From the NCBI GenBank assembly GCA_002189035.1, contig NEEC01000009.1, forward strand, positions 1,054,001-1,118,000: 64,000 nt of DNA, in the 5' to 3' direction. Below are positions 44,477 to 54,240 of the stretch, piece after piece. The translations under genes were made by a program, and so were the position numbers. Under the pieces are notes generated by a model, which made no database searches, was not told the DNA's origin, and worked only from the letters and a program-made list of their open reading frames with translations. Source of the stretch: Utricularia gibba. Lineage: Eukaryota > Streptophyta > Magnoliopsida > Lamiales > Lentibulariaceae. Each line of letters starts with the position of its first letter. The stretch's first letter is position 1.

Positions 44477-45580
44477 CTAATGGTGAGGGCAGAAGGTGAC
44501 CAGGTAGCTCGCACCAGAGCAGGTAGCGATGCTGGTGGGATCATCGTAGGCATATGAGTAGGCTCTGGGGCAGGCGGTTTTGAAAATCTTCGAGTAGGCT
44601 GTCGGTTTGCACGACTGCGGGCTGCCATAGCTACCTGTGCAGCAGTATTTGGGAGAGTTGAAGGCGAAGCAGGCACTCTTGCACGCCACCACCCGCTTTT
44701 GATCCGACGACCGGACCTGAAGCCCCACCGGACACATTGCGTTGAGGTCGGATACGCACCCTGCGTAGCTGCATTTCCCTGCAATAAATAACATATTTGT
44801 CAGAAGGCAAGGCGCCGACCAAGGGAGACGATGTAATGTGAAGCACAGGCTGTGACGACTGAACTGGAATGATGGAAGCTCTTCGGGGAAGACGAAGGAA
44901 ATAGCAGCATCAGAACAGAAGAATGCAGGAGGTTACAATGATGCACCATTCGTGAACTCACTTTCAAGCAATGAATGACAACGAATAGAGGCTGGCCAAC
45001 AGCGACGCGAATATACCACAAAATTAAAGCTTTTCGCGTTGTGTACCTGACCCATGAAACGGTTGGATGGAAATGGCAAGATTATAGCCGTCCACGAGAC
45101 TCACATCGTAGAAATCCTGCTCATTCCCAAGCGTAATCTCAGCCAGAGTCGCAGGTGGAGCACCCCCAAGGCCATTGCAGAAAAGGGCGCCACCGCAGTC
45201 TCCGGTGGCGCAGCTTCCGCGGCCTTGGGCGTTGAAGGAGCAGCCGTGTCGGCCCCAGAGGCGGCCAGACCACCCCGGAGGTAGCTCCAACGTGTACCCC
45301 CTATTCGGAAGCAACTCAAATCCTCCCTTGGCCAGTATCGGCTTCCCACTGCTGGGTTGAATGCCTGGCCACACGGGGTAGCTGCATTTGTTGTACAGAG
45401 TCATCGCCGTACCCGACACCTGAACTGTGAAAACAGCAAAGCGGAGAGCAAAATCTAAAAACAGGGACCTCCAGATTTCCAAGTTCCTGAGTCTTCCCAC
45501 AGAAATGTACCTGAGATTAGGAAGACGAAAACGGCGAGACGGAGGCAGGGAAGAAGAGGCCTCACTGCTCCAAACTCCAT
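44477..45580 (-). CDS. Thaumatin-like protein (PR-5 family)
   Basis: Secreted disulphide-rich defence-related protein; some members bind or hydrolyse beta-glucans. Exons 45511-45580, 45047-45424 and 44477-44778 give 750 bases and 249 residues. Exon 1 is a signal peptide ([17 protein letters not shown]). The mature part opens with [20 protein letters not shown] and holds the thaumatin signature region [32 protein letters not shown], and a C-terminal half rich in paired cysteines ([34 protein letters not shown]). The acidic-cleft residues and cysteine spacing look normal. For exon 2 the acceptor at 45425-45426 was chosen over one five bases later because only it keeps frame. Convergent with SAM synthase, 283 bases apart. 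Confidence 0.93.
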
Positions 45581-46142
45581 TGCAATAACGATAATGAAAA
45601 GCCAACAACACTGACTGAAAAAACACTCCTGAGATTAGCGTAGCGTGTCCCCTTTTCAAGGCGACTCCACATTCAAACTCAAACCACACCCTGCTCCTGC
45701 TTTCCCTCTCCTCCCTCCCTCACCCCTTGTACGGCTAGTGAAAAAAAAATACTTTCCTTATATTATTTATTTAAAATTAAATTCTAAAAGTAGCATACGA
45801 CTGGTGGGATGTTGTGGAGGAACTTTTAGCATTCTCGGAAGGCGAGTCAAAGCCCTTTCCAAGTATACACTCTTTATTCAAAATTAAATGCACTCTGACT
45901 GGCAAAAGCCCTCTCGTGGGCCCCGCTAGATTCTTTAGTTGCTTTTTGGGCCCCACTCCGACGCTTCCCTCTAAATTAATACAATATTGTTGTATTAATT
46001 TTATAAAAAAATTAATGACGTCAATAAAAAATGGGGAATATTACTGATTTTTTTTTTATATTTTAGGGTAAAAATGATTTTTAATAATTTTGTAAATGAA
46101 AAAAACACGTATGATTAATGAATTAAAAAATAAATGAGGAAA
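45581..46142. other. Intergenic between thaumatin-like and C2 genes
   Basis: 562 bases, AT-rich to the right. Promoter of the thaumatin-like gene on the left; nothing else seen. Confidence 0.5.
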
Positions 46143-46837
46143 TTAGGCTTTGTTGGCACCGGGAAGGTCGATCCACTGGAGCTGAATCTCAACTTCGCCG
46201 GTCTCTACGTTCCTGAGTCGGAGGCAGAGGTCCTGAAGCACCCTACCGTCTTTCCACACGACGGCGCTTTCCTCGGCGAGGCAGTTGGACCGCGACGGCT
46301 GGATCCTCGTGATGACGGTGCCGTTGGGTAAGCCATTGGGGTGCATTTTCAGGGCCTCCATGAAGGGCGCGATGTCGAACTGCGCTTCGCCCATCTTATC
46401 GTCCATGGTGAAGGTGTCGTGATCGTACACCGTCTGCGACATGTGTTTTGATTCACTGGGGGGTCCTCAACCACAGTAATGGAGATTCCTTTGTAAGATC
46501 AGTGAAGGGAAGTGTCACCAGGAAAACGGGATGAGAAGGGTCTGATACCGAGAGTGTCAGATCCTCGTTCCATTCTGGGTTCGTATCCTTTCTGATGACC
46601 CGAGTCTTGAGCCTCTGCAGCCATCGGAATTCCAAGTTCAGTGGGTGCTTAATCCACCGGAGTTCATGGGCCGGAAAAACGAAGGGATACCTGTTTTTCC
46701 ATCTTGACGACAACATAAGGGTCGCTGCTGTTCATATCACGAACGGCGAGATTGACTCCTCTTTTCACTCGAATTCGAAGCAACCCCAACAGATCATTCA
46801 TCCCGGATCTGGGTTCGGAGTGGCTGTGCCCGAGCAT
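46143..46837 (-). CDS. C2-domain protein of the CAR (C2-domain ABA-related) type
   Basis: Small Ca2+-dependent phospholipid-binding protein; CAR proteins bring ABA receptors to the plasma membrane. Exons 46691-46837, 46519-46614 and 46143-46433 give 534 bases and 177 residues. Motifs: GLLRIRVKRGVNLAVRDMNS then SDPYVVVKM, RVIRKDTNPEWNEDLTLSV, and TVYDHDTFTMDDKMGEAQFD. The Ca2+-binding aspartates of the loops (DMNSSDPY, DHDTFTMDD) are present. The insertion between strands (IAPFMEALKMHPNGLPNGTV) is the CAR signature. Intron 2 is partly open in frame but its retention would break the C2 fold. Confidence 0.92.
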
Positions 46838-47452
46838 CTGCAGTGCAGGGAAACCCCATAAACTCACAGAAACAAACAGACAAAAGCACCCGAATATGGC
46901 AGAAAGCAGAGCAGTTAATCCAGCAGAAGCATCAAATGAAATGAAACGGCAAGGTTTCGAAAGCGTACACTTACAGAGGCTCCCTGTGGCGGAGATGGAG
47001 GAAAGGGAACCTGCGAATGCGAAGAATGAGATGAAACTGCTGAAAGGAGGAGATGTTTCAACGCCACAAAATGCGCGTTTCCATTTCAATGTAATAAAAT
47101 CGTACCATGAATGAGGTATTTTCCACACACATTTTAAGTAATATTCTTTCTGAATTAAGTTTTATTTTTTAAATTTAATATTCTGAAAAAATATTAATAA
47201 TTATATGGTTGTATTTTAGAGTATTTTTTATTTATTTGATAAAAAAGGAAATGCGGCATTTTCTTTTTCAGAGCCCAAAAATAGGCGGAAAAAAGAGAGA
47301 GAAAATAGGGTTTTGTTTGGGAATGGGAGGGGTTTCAACGAATGGGGGGCGCTGTCAAGGTGGATTTTCTCCATCCCAGTCATCGATCTGTCTCGAGAAA
47401 ATCTTGAAGAATTGGGGGATTTGAGTTTGGCGATCCGGGCCGTTGAGGTCCG
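46838..47452. other. Divergent promoter region of C2 and CCCH genes
   Basis: 615 bases between divergent start codons. It contains the leaders of both genes and an AT-rich patch at 47130-47240. No TATA box stands out. Confidence 0.45.
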
Positions 47453-49347
47453 ATGGAGCTGATCCATCACTTTTTTGAACTCCAGCGCTCATTTCAGCGT
47501 AACAAAGTGGTGGAGAATGACGCCCCTTCGATCGAGGTGGCGGATGCTGGGAAACAGAGTGAGGATGATTCTCGCGATGACAAGGACTTGCGAGGTTCGA
47601 TTATGAGGGAGTTGCAAGATCTGGCTATCAAGAAGTCTGAAACTCAGACAGCCGATCAAGGAGTGAGTGCTGACGGCGTTTGGGGTTGGGATGATGATCC
47701 TAATGGGTGCAGAGGTGAAAATTATGGATACCAAAATGAGGGACGGTTGATAATCAGTGGAATGAGGGGGCGGGTGATAACCAGTGGAATGAGGGGGCGG
47801 GTGATAACCAGTGGAATGAGGTAAATACACCAAACGAATCTGGAGATCATGAATATAATGGAGAAGGAACCACATATCCGGTCAGGGAGGGCGCCCAGAA
47901 TTGCGCATTTTATATGAAGGCAGGGACTTGTAAATTTGGGTCGAGTTGCAGGTTTAATCATCCACCCAGAAAGAATCAGGTCCCTCCCTGTCAATCTAAA
48001 CCTTCATTTTACTCAAAAATGGAACAGAAACTTTACCCTGTCAATTTTTATGATTCTTCAGTTTGCTAATGAAGGGCGAAGGTACCGAGATAATCCGGAG
48101 AAGACAGGGGAAAAAGAGCTGTGCAAGGTTCTTCATTTCCCCCTCTAGATCGTGATATGTTTTTCGATTTGTCAAGCTGAATGTGTTTGCTGGAATCCTG
48201 AGATTTCCAAACATTTTCTTGCACTGTGTATATACTGAATTCTGCTGTTCCAGATTATAATTGCATACCTCCTTTTGTTATACATTGTCCTTTTTGCAGT
48301 TCTTCTCCAGGACAGGCTGGTGCAAACATGGGGAAGGATGCAGATACTCTCATGGTTCTGATAAAAGTGTTGCGCCACAGTCACAGATTACTGAGTTGAA
48401 CTCCTCTGGATATCCCATTCGCCCAGTTATAACCCTTTTCCGTTTCGCTAAGATTTTTCCAAGCGCCTGTGTGTGTTTCTTAACTGTTTTTTTTTATTAC
48501 CATTATCCTCAGATAGAAGCAGAGTGTGCATACTATATGAGTACTGGTTCATGCAAGTTTGGGATGAACTGCAAGTTCGATCATCCTGAGCTTGCCGCAG
48601 GAGCAAGAGGTTCCTCAGCATCCAGCAATAGCGCCCCTCAAGCAGCCCGCGTGAAACCAGAACTGGGAAGTAAGAAAGCCTTTGTTTGTTCCTTGATCAC
48701 CCATTGCTTATGTTTTTTAGCATGGCCATATTAATTAGAACTCCCCGTTTCTCCACCTGACCAAAACCAAGGTCAAACTAGTTCATCATCAGAGTGCACT
48801 GAGAAGAAGGTAATGTTTGCAAGATTCCATATGTATCCTAATGCATGAAGTTATCCCTACATTTAACTGATAAGCTGTTTTATCCCAATGCAGAAGCAAC
48901 ATAATACGTCAGTTGAGGAGTACCCTGAGCGTCCGGGTGAACCAGAGTGCAGCTTCTTCGTTAAAACGGGAGACTGCAAGTTCAAGTCTGCTTGCAAGTT
49001 TCATCATCCCAAGAACCTAACCTACAAGCCCAAGACGAAGAGGGATGCACCTTCCAGCAGTAACACCACCTTCAGGCCCCAGATGAATGCAGCAGGTGCA
49101 GATGCTCCTGCCCTCAACGACAAAGGCCTCCCCATTCGACCCGTAAGTTTGTTGCTGCCTCGTACATCCATAGCTAATACAAGAAACAGTTCTGTAAGTA
49201 CATAACATTCACATTCAAATCCGTTTCTGGTTCACTTTGCAGGGTCAACCGGTCTGCACACACTACTACCGGCATGGCATCTGCAAGTACGGGCTGAGCT
49301 GCACCTACGACCATTCCTTAACCTCCGACACCGCCTCCGGAGAATGA
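47453..49347 (+). CDS. Five-finger CCCH zinc-finger protein, with one-base frame break
   Basis: RNA- or DNA-binding protein of the plant ZFN1-like CCCH group. Exons 47453-47979, 48062-48127, 48300-48425, 48513-48669, 48772-48809, 48894-49142 and 49243-49347; with one added base the protein is 422 residues. Five CCCH fingers: [84 protein letters not shown] and [27 protein letters not shown] and GLPIRP linkers are typical of the group. The frame from the ATG stops inside a 27-base tandem repeat; one extra G in the GGG at 47740-47742 restores a frame in which the repeat encodes GAGDNQWNE units and runs into the first finger. Confidence 0.92.
47743..47820 (+). repeat. 27-base coding tandem repeat (GAGDNQWNE)
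   Basis: Three consecutive units of GATAACCAGTGGAATGAG followed by GGGGCGGGT; the first is slightly diverged (GTVDNQWNE). Being a multiple of three, copy number changes would alter protein length without shifting frame. Confidence 0.85.
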
Positions 49348-49841
49348 AGATGGGCATGGAATGAAAGGTAGAGTCTCAAAGGCGCATGTTGCGCCAGTGT
49401 GGATGGTGCTGTGCTTTTGTTTTCCTCTTGTCAGATCTGTTGTTCCGTACTCCCAGTGATTTTGCATCTTCACCTCTGTAACAAGATATTATATTTCTGA
49501 AACTGAAATGCCGCTTGTCAACACCTGGCATGCAAACATACATGCATCAGCATACACTCATCCAACCATTGATTTTTTTGGATTCAATGCAATAATTTTT
49601 AAAAAAAATTAAAATTTTAAAAAATTAAATTAATTCAGAATCATGAATAAATAAAATAATGAATTGAATTCCATTTCAAGATATTATAAAAAAATGCAGT
49701 TCTCGGCTTGACTTGTTCATGGGGTAATAATAATAATGACTCATTTGGCAGTTGGGAGTTATTTATCTAACCATATGGTTATTTATAGGACGAAGATTGG
49801 AGGGGTGATACGAACCACAGAGCTCTGGTTTGCCTGCAACA
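49348..49841. other. Intergenic, with GDSL core promoter
   Basis: 494 bases; AT-rich from 49570. TATTTATAG at 49780-49788 is a plausible TATA box, about 55 bases before the GDSL ATG. Confidence 0.5.
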
Positions 49842-50968
49842 ATGGCTGCAATCGCCAGGGTGGTTTTGTGGTTGCTCTTCCTTGTAGCGTCGTCTCCGGC
49901 GGCCGCCGAGCACAGGGGCGGCCTTTTAAGAAAGTTTACGCCTTCGGCGACTCGTATACAGATACCGGAAACACACGTACCTCCTCCGGTCCTCTCGTTT
50001 TCAACTACGTATCCAACCCTCCTTATGGACTTACGTACTTCCATCGCCCCACCAATCGGTACTCCGATGGCCGTATCGTCGTCGACTTCGTAGCCGAGCA
50101 CCTCTCCCTTCCCCTGCTGCCGCCGTACAGGGACTCCAGCGCCGATAGGGCGCACGGCATTTGTTTTGCCGTCGCCGGAGCCACCGCCATCAGGCACGGT
50201 TATTTTCTAGAGAATAATATTACCTTCAGCCTTGTTCCCGTGTCACTCGAAACGCAGCTCATGTGGTTCAATAGAACCTTGAAGAATTCCGATGGCTGTG
50301 ACGACTCAGTCACCACCCCTGAGGCATGTGAAGAGTCGCTCGGTGATGCTTTCATTTGGATCGGCGAAATGGGAGCCAATGACTACACTTCGGCCATCGG
50401 ATCTTCCATCGGAACTGCAACTATAAGATCCCTTGCTGTAGACAGCGTCGGCAGCTTCATACAGGCGCTGATCAACAAGGGAGCAAGGTACATAGCGGTT
50501 CAGGGTCTGCCGCCGGTGGGCTGCGTCACGTACTCTTTCTCCATCGCTTCGCCGGAGGACAGGGACGAGATGGGCTGCGTGGCGTCGGCGAACCGGAGGA
50601 TCAGGGTTCACAACGCCGCCACGAAGGCGTCTATCGTGGAGCTGAGAAGGCGGAATCCGGGAACCATGATCGTGTACGTCGACTTCTACAATGCCCACCT
50701 CGCTGTCCTGAAGAAGAGCAAGGGCTTCGGGTTCAAAGAGATGTATAAAGCCTGTTGCGGGTACGGCGGCGGGTACAACTTCGATGTTCTTAACGTCTGC
50801 GGGACGCCGTCGTCCACCGCCTGCTCCGCCCCGTCGGAATACATCAACTGGGATGGCGCACATTTTACAGAGGCCATGAACAGAGTACTAGCGGAATCGT
50901 TTCTCAACGGCTCCTTCTCAAGCCCGCGGTTCTCGGTTCTGATGGCGGAGAAACTCCGGTCCGGCTGA
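49842..50968 (+). CDS. GDSL esterase/lipase, with one-base frame break
   Basis: Secreted SGNH-family esterase. From the ATG at 49842 the sequence encodes a clear signal peptide (MAAIARVVLWLLFLVASSPA), then leaves frame at the GGGG run 49915-49918. One more G joins AEHRG to RPFKKVYAFGDSYTDTGNT and gives 375 residues in one exon. Catalytic blocks: block I FGDSYTDTGN (Ser), GICFAVAGATA, block III GEMGANDYT (Asn), and block V NWDGAHFTEAMNR (Asp and His). The frame that starts upstream at 49736 lacks a signal peptide and is not the real start. Family members act on cutin-like esters, acetylated glycans or lipids; substrate unknown. Confidence 0.93.
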
Positions 50969-51390
50969 TCCTGAGGAAAACAACATTCATGCTCCAAGTT
51001 GCAGAGTCAGCGTATTTCTGCTGTACCTGTTAGTCGTGTCAATAAATGTGCAGCTGTTGGAAGTTGCGATCCTTTTATGTCTTCATAAATGTTGGGGTGG
51101 TGGATTGCGATCTCTGGTTGCAAGTGTCGGCTTCTCAGTTTTTGATCATCATTCTTTCTTCAATTTCTCCGAGCAACTACGATCAATACGCATTTATTCG
51201 CTTCCAGCATTAGATGAACTAAACCTGCAACATCCACCAACTCGGTCTCCCCATTTATTAACGCAGCAAAAACGCGGAGACAACAGGGGACCAATCAAGA
51301 AAAGTCCTACCCCAAACTGTATTAATTTGAAGAGGATTCCCATGCAAAACAAGGCAGCATCGGAGACGGCGACATTCACTCATGTGGGTT
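50969..51390. other. 3' flanks between GDSL gene and broken RPS10 copy
   Basis: 422 bases; no supported gene. Confidence 0.5.
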
Positions 51391-52353
51391 AAGCTCGGGG
51401 TGGGGTGCACCGCCAAAGCTGCCACCAGATCCTCAACAGAAGCCAGGAGGGCTGCAAGCGCCGCGCAAATGCACAGTCTAGATTATAAAAGGGTATACAC
51501 AAGGGTACAAGTGAAAGACTAAGGTTCATATGATCCAACTTTCAACCATGTAAATCCCGAATGCGTAAACTTACCCTGAACGCAGGTTGGTGCGGCATCC
51601 ATCCCGAGGCCTGTCACCAAGAATCTTGGAGGTCCACTGTGAAAGAAATGAAAACCACTGTATGTAACATTAATGTTGGGAATCGCCACATGGAACACTA
51701 GATATTCGAGCAGAACGGAGGACTGTAGATAAACGAAAAATAAGTGGAAGAACAAACTATTACCATGGACGATCCTCAGGGGGTGAGGTCCATCCATTGG
51801 ACACCCGAGATGCCTGGAAAACCTTATCAGTCAGTAACGGGAACAATTTCCCATGGAAGGTTAAGGTATGTCCGGAGAAACTTGATTCCATCATTGGTTA
51901 AGTACCAATAGTAATGCATCCAAGGAAAACTCTCGCATGGATACTCCTTAAACATGAAGCTCTGCATCAGTGAATAGCTTGCAGATTTGGCACATCGATA
52001 TCTGGACGCTTCGCCAGGTCAAAGTCCTTCTTGCCATAGCAAACGCCCTCTAAAGTTACACAACCGCATATCAAATTTTCACAAGGTAAGATGGAGCAAA
52101 CACATACAACATTCCAAACCCGCACATTCATCATTACACAGCGTCGTAACAGAAAATCTCACCTGGAATGAGATACCTGGAGATCCCTCTCCTGTTCTTC
52201 TCAGCGATGATTTGAACCAATTAAAATTTCAGAAAATCAGCACACATCTCGTAAACGCGGAAAACGACAGGAAGCAAACGCAACGAAGAATTCACCATCG
52301 TTGCGGCGGACGCAAACGGAGAAGTCGCCGGAGAGAACCCCGATTTCCGACGA
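51391..52353 (-). pseudogene. RPS10 pseudogene (tandem copy with introns)
   Basis: Decayed tandem duplicate of the RPS10 gene at 52691-53740, still showing its exon-intron layout. The start exon with ATG (about 52297-52299) survives, but the next acceptor has changed from CAG to CAA at about 52214-52216, next to the IIAEKNRRGISRYL exon. The main exon reads [20 protein letters not shown] then breaks after NLQAIH because bases are missing relative to [11 protein letters not shown], and a second in-frame stop follows in the [10 protein letters not shown] region. The fourth exon has lost about 80 bases. The last exon is diverged but keeps its stop. Introns prove segmental rather than retro-duplication. 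Confidence 0.88.
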
Positions 52354-52690
52354 CGTGGCCTTGCCTATAGTAGATCAGCCCGCTATGGACCCAAAACAGG
52401 CCCACATGCTCGTAAAACAATAAAACGCACGCATCCGTTTTTAACGGGCTGAATATGCCATCGGCCCAATTTATTTTTATTACGATAATAAAAATAAAAT
52501 ACTTTATTTTTGATATAATAATTTAAAAAGTTAATCACGTGACGTAGTGCAAAACGAACTTGGCAGCCAATCAAGCGAAGCATCAAAAAAGGTCCACGAA
52601 GTGTCTTAAGTAGAAAACAATTCAATTCGAAATGCCCATCCAAAGGAAGCACAGCATCCGAGAAGACGGCATGCACTGAGATTTATGAAG
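52354..52690. other. Spacer between the two RPS10 copies
   Basis: Upstream sequence of the broken copy retains GGCCCA-type site II motifs at about 52399 and 52462, as expected for a duplicated ribosomal promoter. Otherwise AT-rich. Confidence 0.5.
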
Positions 52691-53740
52691 CTAACTTGGG
52701 GGTGGGCCGCCGAAGCTGCCGCCGGATCCTCGACCGAAGCCAGGACGACTGCCGGCTCCCTGAAATGCACAATTTGGAGATACAATCCGGGCATGAAGAA
52801 AAGCAACTACTACTGAACAAGGATATGGCCACGATAATCAAGTACTACTCACTCATGCTTGCCACAGTATGCACAAATGAGCAGGATATCAAATGATAAC
52901 AGTTTCAGGTAGTTAAATGCTAGAGTAGATTCGGGTCTAAAACTTACCCTGAATGCAGGCTGGTAATCGGCGGGTGCTCCACCCTTTTCACCACCGAATT
53001 CACCAGGTGGCCCTCTTGGACCGCCACGGTATCCATCCCGATCACCAAAACGAGGCCTGTCACCCTCGAATCTTGGAGGTCCACTGTGAGGGAAATGCAT
53101 GATTACGAATTGGGACTTGAGCAGAACGGAGTACCACAGCTAAGAAAAACATCAAAGCGGTCAGGAACAAATGGAATAGCGAAGTATTACCGCGGACGAT
53201 CGCCAGGGGGTCCACCCATTGGACGGCCGAGAGGTCTAGCAGACTTTTTGAGAGTGGCGGGGACAATCTCTGATGGAAGGTTAAGGTATGTGCGGAGAAA
53301 TTCGATGCCATCATTTGTCAAGTACCAATAGTAATGCATCCAAGCAAATGTCTCCCGCACATATTCTTTAGATTTGAAGCTCTGCATCAGCTTAATCACT
53401 TGCAGATTTGGCACATCGATTTCCGGGTGCTTCGCCAGGTTAAAGTCCTTCTTGGCATAGCAGACACCCTCTGGAAGTCACACAACCGCAAGCATTGCAT
53501 ATCAAATTTCCCAACGCCAGACGCAACAAGCACATACACCAGTTCAAACCCCCCTCATTCGTAATCACACAGCGTCGAAACAAAAAAAAAAAAAAAAAAA
53601 ACCTCACCTTGGAAGAGATACTTGGAGATCTCTCTCCTGTTCTTCTCAGGAATGATCTGAAACAATTAGATTTAAATAAACACATGCCTTATCAACGCAG
53701 AACAAAAAACCGGAAGCAAATGCAACGAAGATTTCACCAT
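52691..53740 (-). CDS. RPS10: 40S ribosomal protein S10 (eS10)
   Basis: Small-subunit ribosomal protein. Exons 53738-53740 (the ATG alone), 53608-53656, 53191-53470, 52948-53083 and 52691-52759 give 537 bases and 178 residues. The intron directly after ATG is supported by GTGAAA after the codon and a TTTCAG acceptor. The protein contains [60 protein letters not shown] and [12 protein letters not shown], then a proline/glycine/arginine-rich tail ([20 protein letters not shown]). An (A)20 run lies in intron 2 at 53582-53601. It is the functional member of a tandem pair. Confidence 0.95.
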
Positions 53741-53808
53741 GGTGATAGCGGCAAACGGAGAAGTCGCCGGCGAAAGACGCTTGCTTCAAAACTTCAGCAA
53801 ACCCTAAT

Positions 53809-53954
53809 TCCAACGCGTTGCACTTTGCTATTAATAGATAGCTCCAAATGGGCCTGAAACGAAAGCATCATTTTCGGCCCATTTAAAAGGTACGTCGGTA
53901 GGCTCAAAAGACACTCAATTCTCCATTAAGGCGGGCCAACATTTCATTGGGCCT
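53809..53954 (-). promoter_or_regulatory. RPS10 promoter with telo-box and site II motifs
   Basis: AAACCCTAA at 53809-53817, TGGGCC at 53849-53854, GGCCCA at 53876-53881 and TGGGCC at 53948-53953. Same motif set as the RPS21 promoter. Confidence 0.65.
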
Positions 53955-54181
53955 TGTTTTCTTACCTGTCATAGGCCCTGAATGATAAAAATAAAATAAT
54001 AATTATTATTATTTGGACGAGGTCAGGTAAAAAAATTTGGCTTTTGTAGCTATCGAACATTTGACTTTTTCCGCCATCTTTTTGTAGTCAATGGTTCATG
54101 TGGAAGACACCTCATGCTTGATTCTGCGTGTCCAAAATGACTGTAGAAATCTCCAGTGTAAAACGAATATCACCTGCGATT

Positions 54182-54188
54182 TATATAG
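54182..54188 (+). promoter_or_regulatory. TATA box of the NB-LRR gene
   Basis: TATATAG 53 bases upstream of the ATG at 54241; position fits a core promoter. Confidence 0.5.
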
Positions 54189-54240
54189 TCGACCGTAACA
54201 ACACTTGTGGGTGTTTCTTCCAGTGAGAGAAATCGGGCAT

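Noticed and set aside
49736-49841. Upstream start for the GDSL esterase in the catalytic-domain frame
   Set aside because: It lacks a signal peptide and precedes the likely TATA box; the frame is open only because of the missing G downstream.
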